Assembly (NCBI GenBank): GCA_004026145.2
Contig: CP034980.1
Location: 13,703,085 to 13,767,084, forward strand
Origin: Takifugu bimaculatus
Lineage: Eukaryota; Chordata; Actinopteri; Tetraodontiformes; Tetraodontidae
Reading direction: 5' to 3'
DNA length: 64,000 nt
The notes below the pieces were generated by a model, which ran no database searches, had not been told where the DNA came from, and saw only the letters and a list, made by a program, of their open reading frames with translations. A program made the position numbers and the translations under genes. Of this stretch, positions 36,875-46,890 are shown in pieces. How positions within the stretch are numbered: the first letter of the stretch is position 1; each line of letters begins with the position of its first letter.

Positions 36875-36888
36875 GTTGCTATGGTGAC
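36875..36888. promoter_or_regulatory. RFX X-box-like motif upstream of slc25a43
   Basis: GTTGCTATGGTGAC closely matches the RFX palindrome GTTRCC-NN-GGYAAC, with both half-sites present. It lies about 260 bp before the slc25a43 ATG. Function is inferred only. Confidence 0.4.
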
Positions 36889-36945
36889 GCGTGGAGCCAA
36901 CTACAATATACGAGGCTGTATGAAGTTGACATTAAGAGGTCAGAG

Positions 36946-36962
36946 AGCGCCACCTAGTGTCC
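36946..36962 (-). promoter_or_regulatory. CTCF-type site (minus orientation)
   Basis: The minus strand reads ACACTAGGTGGCGC, matching 13 of 14 positions of the CTCF core CCASYAGRKGGCRS. It sits about 200 bp upstream of the slc25a43 start codon. Confidence 0.55.
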
Positions 36963-37148
36963 CCCAGGTCTGAGCCCAGAGGTGTCACATGTCACAGAAC
37001 CCTCCCGATTCGATGAGAAGTAAAGAGGTCCGACGACACCTCGCCCACATCCATATTTAGATGCCCAGCCTGCGTAAACAAGCTCTTCCTCTTCTAATCG
37101 TTTAATCGTCGAAGACATCGATTATTTTTTAAAGAAGGTGAAAAGGGG

Positions 37149-40100
37149 ATGGCCACCGTTATAAAGGACGACCGACTAACGAGGACTCAGAGCTTTATGT
37201 GCGTCGGTTTCGCTGGGCTTTTTAGTAAAACGGCTACGTCGCCTTTAGAAGTGGTTAAAATTAAGAGCCAGGTTGGAACTTTTCACAGCAAAGGTGGTTT
37301 CTGGCATAGTTTCATTACTATTTACCAAAATGAGGGATTTCGTGGCTTTTGGAAAGGGAACCTCGCCTCATGTCTGCGGTTGTTTCCCTACACCGCCATT
37401 CACCTCACAACATACAAAAAGTAAGTTACTATACATTTAATGGTGTTTGTTGGGGCTTGTGGTTGTTTTCATCCGGGTTCTACTCGCTGCTTACGCTAGT
37501 TAAACCAGAATGTAGTTTAACTTGACCAAAGTTTGGTGGGCAAATTTAAGCGGAAACGGCTGCGCTAATATAGATCAGGGTAAAGTTGGGGAAATTAGGT
37601 ATTTAAAAAGTATGTTGACTTCTGTAAAAGTTATACTTCCTGTTTTGTCGTGGTAGCTTAAGCTTAGCCAATCAGAAGGCTGCATTGGCTCAGCCGATTT
37701 TTGAAGGGCTTGTCTGGGCGGTGCCCGGAGTTTTGTCTGATAGGTGCCTTGGCCGACAGAAGCGTGAACATCAGTTTATTGATGTTTTAAAATAATTCTA
37801 TTAGGGAAAAGAAGACCGGGGTAATACATTTAATCAATAATAAAAAGTCGTATGATTATGTTTTATTTGTTATCAATAAATCAATTGATATTTAAATACA
37901 GTATAATATCTACCATTTGTTACTACAGTACAGTATGACATTTTCAATTAATTAATTTGTAAGGATAAAATTTCATCTTTACATTTAATCTTTTTTAGGT
38001 TGATTGACCTGATTAATATCGTTTTTTTTATTTGAGATTTTTTAAACTTTATTTTAATTGCTGACGGTAGCAATGGAAAAAAAATTTGCCGTCTTTTGTG
38101 TTTGTTTTTTATTTTTTATATTTTTAACGATCACTGAAATTTTTTCCGGCAGAAATGCTTTGGTTTCCTGAATAGTCATGCCTGTCAGACAAATCCCGGG
38201 GGAATCACGGCGGGGTTTCGCTTGTGGGTTACTACCGGGCAGCAATGATTGACACGTAAACACAATGAACAGCCGCGAGCGTCCCAGTCACGTGCTTGCT
38301 GCTGTAGTATCGCTCGTGAAGTTTGCCGCTGTCAACCTTTACGTCACGTTTCCGGGCAGGTGGACCGTATTAGCAGCTCAGCGCCCCACAGTGAATACAG
38401 TGTTCTAGATCCCAAAGCCCCTGTCACATGTTCTGATACAGGAAACTATTGGTAATGTGAGTATTTAAAATAACAGGATACAGAGGTAAAGCTTCTTTGG
38501 GTTAACTATAAACATGGTTACCAGTAACTACTGATTCAGTCTTTAATTTTTAAAATTTGTCAATAAGCCTTTAAATTTTGCTCAAGTCCATCCCATCTTA
38601 CTGTTGCAAGGTTATGTCATGTGATTTATGCACATGTCAGCAGAAGTTATTGATAGAAATTAACAGAGAACATTAAAATGGTTTTGATGCCCAAATTTGG
38701 TGGGTGTCGTTGGGTCAGAAACTGTGTGCTGACTTTGTTTTGGAAAACCCTTCCAGGATAATCCACCTTCACATGGATGAGGTGGGCTTCATCACTCAGT
38801 GGAGAGCCATATTGGCTGGTGGCCTGGCCGGCATCGCTGCTGCACTGGTCACGTACCCTCTGGAGATGACCGAAACAAGACTAATCGTTCAGAACTGCCG
38901 GAAGCCGACATACCTCAGCGTCGCTCATACGCTCTCAAAGGTTTACAAGACCGAAGGTCTTAAGGCTCTATACAGAGGCTTTTCCCTAACTGTGTTAGGT
39001 GCGTATATGTACAGAAAATGCTGATATTTTTAGCGAGCTGACTGATGTATACAGTAGATGTGAGAATGGTTCTTTCTCTTGTTTACACTCTTCCAGACCC
39101 ACATTTTCTCCATTAACTGTGTGTTTTGACAGGTGCTCTCCCCTTTTCTATTGGCTGTTACATTGTTCACATGAACGTGGATAAACTCTGGCAGGAGCCT
39201 CCTCTTCGCTTCACTCCCCTCCAGAACTTCATTAACGGCTGCCTTGCAGCAGGAGTGGCTCAGAACCTCTCCTACCCTTTTGAAACGGTGAAGAGGAAAA
39301 TGCAGGTAATTTGTAGTCATTGGGTATTATGTATCTAGTTAGAAGAGCAAAGACAAAATAAATATTGAAAAATTATGCACCCTTTGGTTTGCTTTCATTC
39401 TGTTGGTTTAACTTCCGACTAATTTGTGTCAAACTGCTCTGAACAGCTATTACCAGACAGGTACTTTAAATGTATAGTGATCATTTTCCAAATAAAACAC
39501 CTTCTTCAAGTAAAAATGTTAATCAGGTGATTTTAAATAAAAAAAACAGGAACCGTACAGTAGTACATAGATATTAGGGAAGTGAAGCTAAAATAACAAA
39601 CAATTGTCAAATAAAATGATGCTGCCCTCAGATCTTCTACTATAAAGTTCCACCTTCCACTGGTAATATTTTACATGCAGTATTCATTTTCTGAAATAAT
39701 GTAATTTAAAGTCTGTAGTGTTTTGCGTTCATTGCATTACCACCTTTATCTCACTAGGAGGCAGTAAAGGCGCAACGACACACTACGCCATTTTTTCAGG
39801 GAAAGTTTAAACACTTTCCTTACAAACTGTTTTGTCACAGGCCCTCATACTTCTCCATTCACAATGTAAACATTACATACATATAAATTAATAAAGTTTG
39901 ATGCATCTCATGCTGGTACTGAAGGACATTCAGTGGAACAATGGTGCTGCAAAGGACATCTACACCACATCCGGTTTTATCAGCCTATTATTAGCCAGCA
40001 CAAGGTTTAACAGCAGCTGGGAATGTGAATGTGTCCCAGCACTGCAGAAGCTATAGATAAGTTCTCTAAAGATAGTCAGTTGTAGTGACCAGACCACCAA

Positions 40101-41403
40101 ACATTGTAATAAACAATTACAATCAAAAACCAGCATTAAACAAATGACTGATTTAAGGATTCAGCTGGAGATGTGGAAGTTTAAATTAAGAATATTGTGG
40201 AACTGCAATGGTTTCTTCTGGCTGTTTCAACAGACTAATGTCTTAATGATTCCATTTATTTTTTATACCAAAACCAAACAGATAAAAAGTGAAAGAGAAA
40301 ATTCACACCTGCTAATACTAACTATTAATAAATTTGATATTTGAAAATTGCACCAAAGGCATGCTTTTCTGTTGATGTATATACATTATAGACACTGCTG
40401 AAAATGAAATGTAAGACTGCCATGTTGAATATTTCACATATGTTCTGTGAGAAAGAATTTGGTGCATTTCTAAAGAAGAAACCAAGAAAACCTTGTTTGC
40501 ATATAAAACAGGAAATTGTGGGTAAAAGTATATGATGGCTATCATTCGACATCTTGACTGTAGCTTGTAATGAAGGCGTTAAAACGGAAAAATACAAAGA
40601 AGTACCAGAAAAATCTTCAATCATTACCTCAAAAAGAGCGACAAAAAAAAGCTTTTGCAATTCCCCCTGTTAGTGTTATAAATCAGGTGCCTACAGCTCA
40701 ACTTTCCTCCACTGCTTCATGTTGGGTTTGAGACTTCTCTTTCTGTTCCCCTCTCGCCTTGTTTCAGGCTCAGAGCACACACCTCCCACATCTCGGTGGA
40801 GTCGACGTCCATTTCAGGGGAATGACTGACTGCTTCATACAGATTGTCAAACACAAGGGCATCTTCTCTCTGTGGAATGGCATCACCGCCAACATGATCA
40901 AGGTACATATTCCTAAAAACAAGGTTTTTTACTCCCCTCCAAACGTCAGTCTTGGTATAAATAGCTAACAGCGCGTGCTCAAGGACAAATGTGAGGAGAG
41001 AGAAATGCGGATACGGAAGGATGGGAGGGGTTTGAGAAGAAATGTCCCCGTTCAGAGTGTAAGCAAGGTGAACAGCGTCTGTCTCTGGGACAGTGTCCTC
41101 CACTCTCCCGTTTCATTAGGAAATGTCAGCATGGTTGTGCCTTCTTTTACAAATGCAGTCTTACCATTAGCATTCTTTCGTTCTCTGCAGATCGTTCCCT
41201 ACTTTGGTCTTCTTTTCACATGCTTTGAGATGTGCAAGCAGCTGTGCCTCTACCGTAACGGCTACATCGTCTCTCCCCTGAGCTACAAGCTCACGCCAGG
41301 GGTCGACCAGAGCCTCAGGCCCTACGAGCTGGAGGAGGTGAAGCGCTACTTGAAAAACAGGAACTTTGGGACAGGGGAGACGTCTTTTGGAAACCGCTGG
41401 TGA
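37149..41403 (+). CDS. slc25a43: Mitochondrial carrier SLC25A43
   Basis: Five exons: 37149-37420, 38757-38998, 39133-39305, 40768-40902 and 41191-41403 (TGA), giving 344 aa (human about 341). It belongs to the SLC25 family of inner-mitochondrial-membrane carriers, with three repeats of about 100 aa and six helices. The repeat signatures PX(D/E)XX(K/R)X(K/R) appear as SPLEVVKIK, YPLEMTETRL and YPFETVKRKM. The second has E where K/R is usual. The carrier-family GFRGFWKGN and GIFSLWNG segments are present. The C-terminal block NGYIVSPLSYKLTPGVDQSL is characteristic of SLC25A43. The transported substrate is not established. The ATG follows a short 5' leader after a CpG-moderate region. The slc25a5 gene follows 1.3 kb downstream on the same strand, as on human Xq24. 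Confidence 0.93.
38230..38370. promoter_or_regulatory. CpG-rich element in slc25a43 intron 1
   Basis: A GC-rich patch in an otherwise AT-rich intron. It contains CACGTG (38289-38294), TTACGTCAC (38339-38347, CRE/ATF-like) and an ETS-like TTTCCGGG directly after. It may be an intronic enhancer or alternative promoter. No exon is recognisable in it. Confidence 0.3.
39306..40767. other. slc25a43 intron 3
   Basis: AT-rich intron of 1.46 kb with no recognisable embedded gene. A weak CTCF-like motif (CTCACTAGGAGGCAG, 12 of 14 core positions) lies at about 39750-39764. Confidence 0.6.
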
Positions 41404-41778
41404 TACCAGAGCGGTGACTCCTGGACACCGTTTGACTTGGAGAAAAAAAACATATTTACATGACTGAAATACTTCAGGGGCTCTGGAATCTACATAAACA
41501 TTATGTTTCCACCCTCCCACCTTTATTTTAATATTTTATTCCATCAGCGGACAGAATTCGATTTTTTTAAGAATTCTCATACTGTGACTGTATGTTTTTT
41601 AAAACTCCTCTGTGCCTTCAGCGATTATTATTTATTTTGGGACAATCATTGTGTATTCAAGCAGAATAGAAAGTGCTACATGCGTGGAGGGACGTATGAA
41701 TATATAAAAATGTATTACTTCATTAGTAAGGGGTGATTCTTTGTCACATCTAGCACATGGATCGTTCATACTGACAAG

Positions 41779-41784
41779 ATTAAA
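41779..41784 (+). terminator. slc25a43: candidate slc25a43 poly(A) signal ATTAAA
   Basis: ATTAAA lies 376 bp after the stop codon, in an AT-rich 3'UTR. It is the commonest variant hexamer. No AATAAA lies between the stop codon and this site. Confidence 0.4.
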
Positions 41785-42519
41785 GTTTCACTCATGTATT
41801 TTGTACGATTACTTGATTAACTTGTGGAGCTGCACTCCTTGTGCAGGTTTGTACACTGAGCACAGGAATATGAAGCAGTGCCATCATTTTAAGTCCTGTC
41901 ACACCACCATTCTTTTTTTTGTTGTTTTTTTAAAGTACCTTAAACGCACAGCTTTGTGTGACCGCATGCGTGCAGCTGCTCCTCTTAAATTGTGATCAAC
42001 ACATCTTAACTAGTGCTTTACATTTCCCCATTTCTGAGGTTTGCTCCTGTGATCATGACTGGCCTTTTTTTTCTTTTTTTTTACATTTGCAGAAGTGAAT
42101 CTCTTAGAAAACTGCAGAAACTCTGCTGATAGTGGAACTCTTCTAATTTCAGTTAATGTTGTCAAAGTCCACAGCGGCCATTAGATTTTATTTTGGCAAT
42201 AATTGCTGGAGGGGGAACGTGCTAAGGTGGGGGTTTGTGTGGAATCAGTCAGCTGATTCAGAGTCATGTCCCTTTCCATACAGTGGGAAACTGACAGCCA
42301 AAGGCTGTTGACAGGTGGGATGACCTCTACCCATAATAACCTTTAGGCCTTCGCTGCTTTAGGTTGATAGTTGCACCTCAAGTAAAAGCTGAGGTGGTAA
42401 AATCTCAAGCAACTGAAAGTTGTTTTGAGATTCGATTGTGATATCTGAAGTAAACAGGTTTGTGTAGCCATTGTGTTCTTGGAGGATGAGAAAGAGAACC
42501 AAATCTGAATCAAAGGACA

Positions 42520-42683
42520 TCCACTCGCCCCGCCCACTGCCGCCGCGGCCAACCAATCAGGCCAAAGAGTCGAAGTTCACGAGCGCTCTCGCGCTGGGTC
42601 TTCTTAAATGCCCTCTCCTCTAAGTTGGAGTCGGCCATTTCAACCCCACAGGCAGAACCCACCGACGACTGACCGCAGCAAAG
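42520..42683 (+). promoter_or_regulatory. slc25a5: slc25a5 promoter and 5'UTR
   Basis: GC-rich region with a GC-box GCCCCGCCCA (42527-42536) and a CCAAT box in AACCAATCAGG (42551-42561). These are followed by CpG-rich sequence and a pyrimidine-rich CTTCTTAAATGCCCTCTCC that may hold the transcription start. The Sp1-type box plus CCAAT suits a highly expressed housekeeping gene. Confidence 0.55.
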
Positions 42684-44245
42684 ATGACTGACACCGCTAT
42701 CTCATTCGCCAAGGACTTCCTGGCCGGTGGCATTGCCGCGGCCATCTCCAAAACAGCTGTAGCCCCCATCGAGAGAGTCAAGCTTCTGCTCCAGGTGAGC
42801 GCACACGTTGTTACTTTTAAAGCTTTCAAGAGCTGCGTCATCAGCTCTTTCACATTCCAGTGATGGCGTAACTAGAAGTGATCCAGACGGGCTAATGATG
42901 CAGCGTTCATAGGATGTAGCTCCAGGCTGCTGCAGACGCAGATGAACGAGCTTAATCCAGGACCTGTTGCGTAATTCAGCGTGGCTGCACTCAATCTGCT
43001 GCGTTACCAGCTGATGCACACGTCTGTTGCCGCTGAGATGCAGCCTTCCCAATTATTTGTCTTCACAACAAGCAGACAGGGTCAGGAGGTTTGGGCCTCA
43101 GGTTCTGCATTTAGACCGAGCTCAGGTGCAGGAGGGGGGGCTGCAAACTTGCTTTGACTGGATGCCTGTGGTGGATGAAAGGGGACACACGGATGAGAAT
43201 CATGGGAGTCATTGTCTTCCGCGGCTAAAAGCAGCTGCTGTGCTTCTCTCACGCTCCGCTTCATCTGTGCTGTCATCACAGGTACAACATGCAAGCAAGC
43301 AGATTGCAGTGGACCAGCAGTACAAAGGGATCATCGACTGCGTTGTCCGTATTCCCAAAGAGCAGGGATTCCTCTCCTTCTGGAGAGGGAACCTGGCCAA
43401 TGTCATCCGGTACTTCCCCACGCAGGCCCTCAACTTTGCTTTCAAGGACAAATACAAGAAGATTTTCCTTGACGGTGTAGACAAGCGCACCCAGTTCTGG
43501 AGATACTTTGCAGGCAACCTGGCGTCTGGCGGCGCCGCCGGGGCCACCTCGCTCTGTTTCGTCTACCCCCTCGACTTCGCCAGAACGCGTCTGGCTGCCG
43601 ACGTGGGCAAAGCCTCGGCGGAGCGCGAGTTCAAAGGCCTGGGTGACTGTCTGGTGAAGATCAGCAAGTCTGACGGCATCAAGGGTCTGTACCAGGGCTT
43701 CAGCGTCTCTGTCCAGGGCATCATCATCTACAGAGCGGCTTACTTTGGCGTGTACGACACGGCCAAGGGTGAGTTTTGGGTTTGAGGCATGGAAAAGCCG
43801 GGATTCCCACGTACTTCTCCGACATTCCGTGACGGTCCTGGTTACGTTTCTCTTGCAGGAATGCTTCCCGACCCCAAGAACACACACATTGTTGTGAGCT
43901 GGATGATCGCCCAGACGGTGACGGCGGTGGCCGGCCTCGTGTCCTACCCCTTCGACACCGTCCGTCGGCGCATGATGATGCAGTCTGGGCGCAAAGGAGG
44001 TGACGTTGGCAACATGAAGCATGACTTTCCAATCCTTGCATGGAAAAAGTTGGCCATCTTTTTAAATCTGCACTTTCTCCTGGTCAGCTGACATCATGTA
44101 CAGCGGCACCATGGACTGCTGGAGGAAGATCGTGCGTGATGAGGGCACCAACGCCTTCTTCAAGGGAGCCTGGTCTAATGTGCTCAGAGGCATGGGTGGC
44201 GCCTTTGTTCTTGTCCTGTATGACGAGCTAAAGAAAGTCATCTAA
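42684..44245 (+). CDS. slc25a5: ADP/ATP translocase (adenine nucleotide translocator, ANT2 type)
   Basis: Four exons: 42684-42794, 43282-43768, 43859-43999 and 44088-44245 (TAA), giving 298 aa, the standard ANT length and exon number. It exchanges cytosolic ADP for matrix ATP across the mitochondrial inner membrane. It has MTDTAISFAKDFLAGG, three carrier signatures (APIERVKLLLQ, YPLDFARTRLA, YPFDTVRRRMMM) and the diagnostic RRRMMM nucleotide-exchange motif at about 235-240. The C-terminus is YDELKKVI. Placement next to slc25a43 identifies slc25a5 rather than slc25a4 or slc25a6. The intact frame and introns show it is not a processed pseudogene. Confidence 0.96.
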
Positions 44246-44463
44246 GCTCGATCCCCGATGTGGTGAAGTTTAGCTGTAACATATCTTGTACATTTGGAAG
44301 GACTCCATGCTATATTTATAGGGACCAACTAGTATTTTCTACTAGTTGTACTGGGGGAATCTGTTATGCACCTTTCATTTGGCCCATTGTTTTTTTTCTG
44401 GCTTCTGCCCCTGACCAGAATGTCATTCCCTGAAACACTGGAACTTTATTGGGGAAAAAAGGA

Positions 44464-44469
44464 AATAAA
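44464..44469 (+). terminator. slc25a5: slc25a5 poly(A) signal AATAAA
   Basis: AATAAA lies about 220 bp after the stop codon and is followed by a GT/T-rich stretch (GATTGTTTGGTCTGATTTTGG). It is a convincing cleavage context. Confidence 0.7.
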
Positions 44470-44499
44470 TGTAACCTACTGAGATTGTTTGGTCTGATT

Positions 44500-46670
44500 T
44501 TGGATTCTAGTGTCACGCATGTGATGTATTTGGTATCTTGTGCTAAATATAAGCTTAGATTTGTAGACGTCTCTAAGGTTTGAGTTGGTGGCGAGCCATG
44601 ATCAACTCGGGAAGCTGATCTACTCACAAAATGTCAACTGAAACGCGGTGACAGGAAATCGGTACCTTTTGGTATTTGCCGATAACGCGGCAGAATATGT
44701 GCATGATTGGTGTCCTGCAGGAAAACTGCAGCGTGACTTCTTCTTTGCAAACACTCTTTTATCTCCTGCCCAGATCTGATTGAGGGGTGTGACTGAACAC
44801 GTTAGCCTGTCGCGCATTCAGCAACATGATGTCCAGTTTCAGCCATGAAGCCTCGGGTAAATGGAAATGGTGCTGCTGAGTATTTTGAGAGGAGTCGTCG
44901 ACAGGTCTGATCTGGAACACGATCCCATCGGTTGTAAAGAGGCACGTGACTGTGCCCTACGCAGGCCAGGACACGGTGAGCTTCTCTCACATGGGTGTGA
45001 ACAGACCTGACTCTAAAAACAGATCATCTCTGCCATCCACCCTGAACAGGCATATATCTGCTATCCCAGCGGTGCACCGTGACCTTGTGTCGTGGGCTTG
45101 AAGGTCACGGGCCACTTGGCAGCTCCTCTCCATTCCCACCGAGCCATTAAATGCCAACAGCTGCCTGGGAAAATGATCCTTGCATTATAGTGTTTTTAAA
45201 AAGGTACTTTTAATTAAGAAGCCAGCTAACGTGTCTGAAAGTTTAGTAATTATAGCAGCATCATTCCCAGCTTTTAATACCACGTAATCCCCTGAACATA
45301 ATTACTGTTATTATAACTCTGGCAGCAAAAATTCTGATCTATTAGGCGGACTCCCATTAAAGCTTCGGATATTGGTCCACCGTTAATTTGCCGTTCATTC
45401 TTTCACTTCATTAAGGTTTGAATATCTGGACTTTCATCTTCATAACACCCAGGAAAGTGATCCAGCTGCAGATCTTTCTGAAGCCGACCAACTGTGAGAG
45501 CAGTTTGGCCATCTTCTCATCTTCTAAGGAGAGAAAAAGCTTTGCTTGTCAGAATAATCTTTGTGTGGGTCACTGAGGCCCTGAGAGCCATGTATAACAC
45601 CATTTATTTCATTGGATGCAGCCTAATCTAATTGTAGGTCCTAAATATCTTGAATCCTCTTTTATGCTACCATCTACAGTAGCCATTCTCAGCAGGTAGC
45701 AGATAATTGAGCCTCTATTCAGCAAACTGTCCTATTACACGTTTTGCTAGGGATTAGAGAGCCTGCTGGGTTCACGCTGCGTGAGCCTTCACATGTACTG
45801 CGCCCCCTTCAGGCTACAGCCGGTAACGAGTCAAAAGTTTCAGTCTCCAGCTGTGCACAACTGTGAAATTCCTCAGTCTTCCAACAACTTTTTGCTTTAA
45901 TCCATATACGCATAAAGAATTAAGTACCTTAATTATATTTATTCTGTTGCTGCCCAGTGCTGAAATAAATTAAATAGGGAATTTAAATTGTGGCAAAGAT
46001 GTTCTTTAATACACAACCTTGTGTTAATATTATTGGTTAGTGGTTTATCTATTTAGTCCGTTTAGTTGCTCTCTAATGGGGCTCTCATTACAAACTGTTT
46101 TGTTATGTAATTTCAACTGTCAGACAGCATTATGTCACCGCCTGGCCGGGTCATGTCCTCAAACTCTATCATGAGGAAAAACCACACAAACCACAGGACA
46201 GTTTTAATGCAGCAATATTTGGATAAATGATGGGATGATTCATTCATTTTTATTTCACTTTCTCTATATTTTGCTCATTGATCCCATAAAAACACTGAGT
46301 CACATAAACTGTGTAGATGAATCCTAATTCCTAATCTAACGAACACAGCAGCATTAAGCGCTGCCAAGTGAATGTAAATAAAGAGGTACAATCAGGATAT
46401 TTATAGGTGGTATTAAAGATGATTCCTGTATTGGTTTGGTTTTAATCTGCGTATAAATAAAAGCGAATAGTCATGATGGCGAACCCAAGATAATATCAAA
46501 TAGACAATTTTGTGAAAATGTAGATAACAGGCGTTATGACTCATTTTCATTTTCAGTGTCCAACATACGTAGAGAAGGACATGCATTCTAAAAGTTAAAG
46601 GTGTGCAACGTTTTTAAGTTTATTTACGAAAAATCTCGGTTTGTTCTTAGACACACACGTGTTGTAGTGC
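44500..46670. other. slc25a5-nexin-like intergenic region
   Basis: About 2.2 kb without a gene. From about 45180 to 45430 and 45640 to 45770 the sequence is unique-looking and rich in TAAT/ATTA cores, the look of vertebrate conserved non-coding elements. Conservation cannot be judged from one sequence. Confidence 0.35.
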
Positions 46671-46680
46671 ACAGTCGTGA

Positions 46681-46695
46681 CCAGCAGGTGGCGCC
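46681..46695 (+). promoter_or_regulatory. CTCF-type site (plus orientation)
   Basis: CCAGCAGGTGGCGCC matches all 14 positions of the CTCF core CCASYAGRKGGCRS. It lies about 40 bp before a CCAAT box (46720-46724) and 210 bp before the ATG of the next gene. Confidence 0.65.
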
Positions 46696-46890
46696 CCACG
46701 AACACCGCGCTATCAGGGGCCAATCAGATCTCCGAGCTCAATAAAGTTGGTTGGCTTCTTCCCGTCGCACCACTTCGCCTTGTGAGGAAACAGCTAAAGA
46801 TGTGGACGGGAAGTCCAGGCCGGGAAAGGTGCGACATCCGCGGGCTGAGGAGCGGAGAACTCTAGCGAAGCCAGCCCGTAAGAAGAGAAG

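Noticed and set aside
42684..44245. Possibility that the ADP/ATP translocase is a processed pseudogene
   Set aside because: It has three introns at the usual ANT positions, an intact 298-codon frame and its own promoter motifs.
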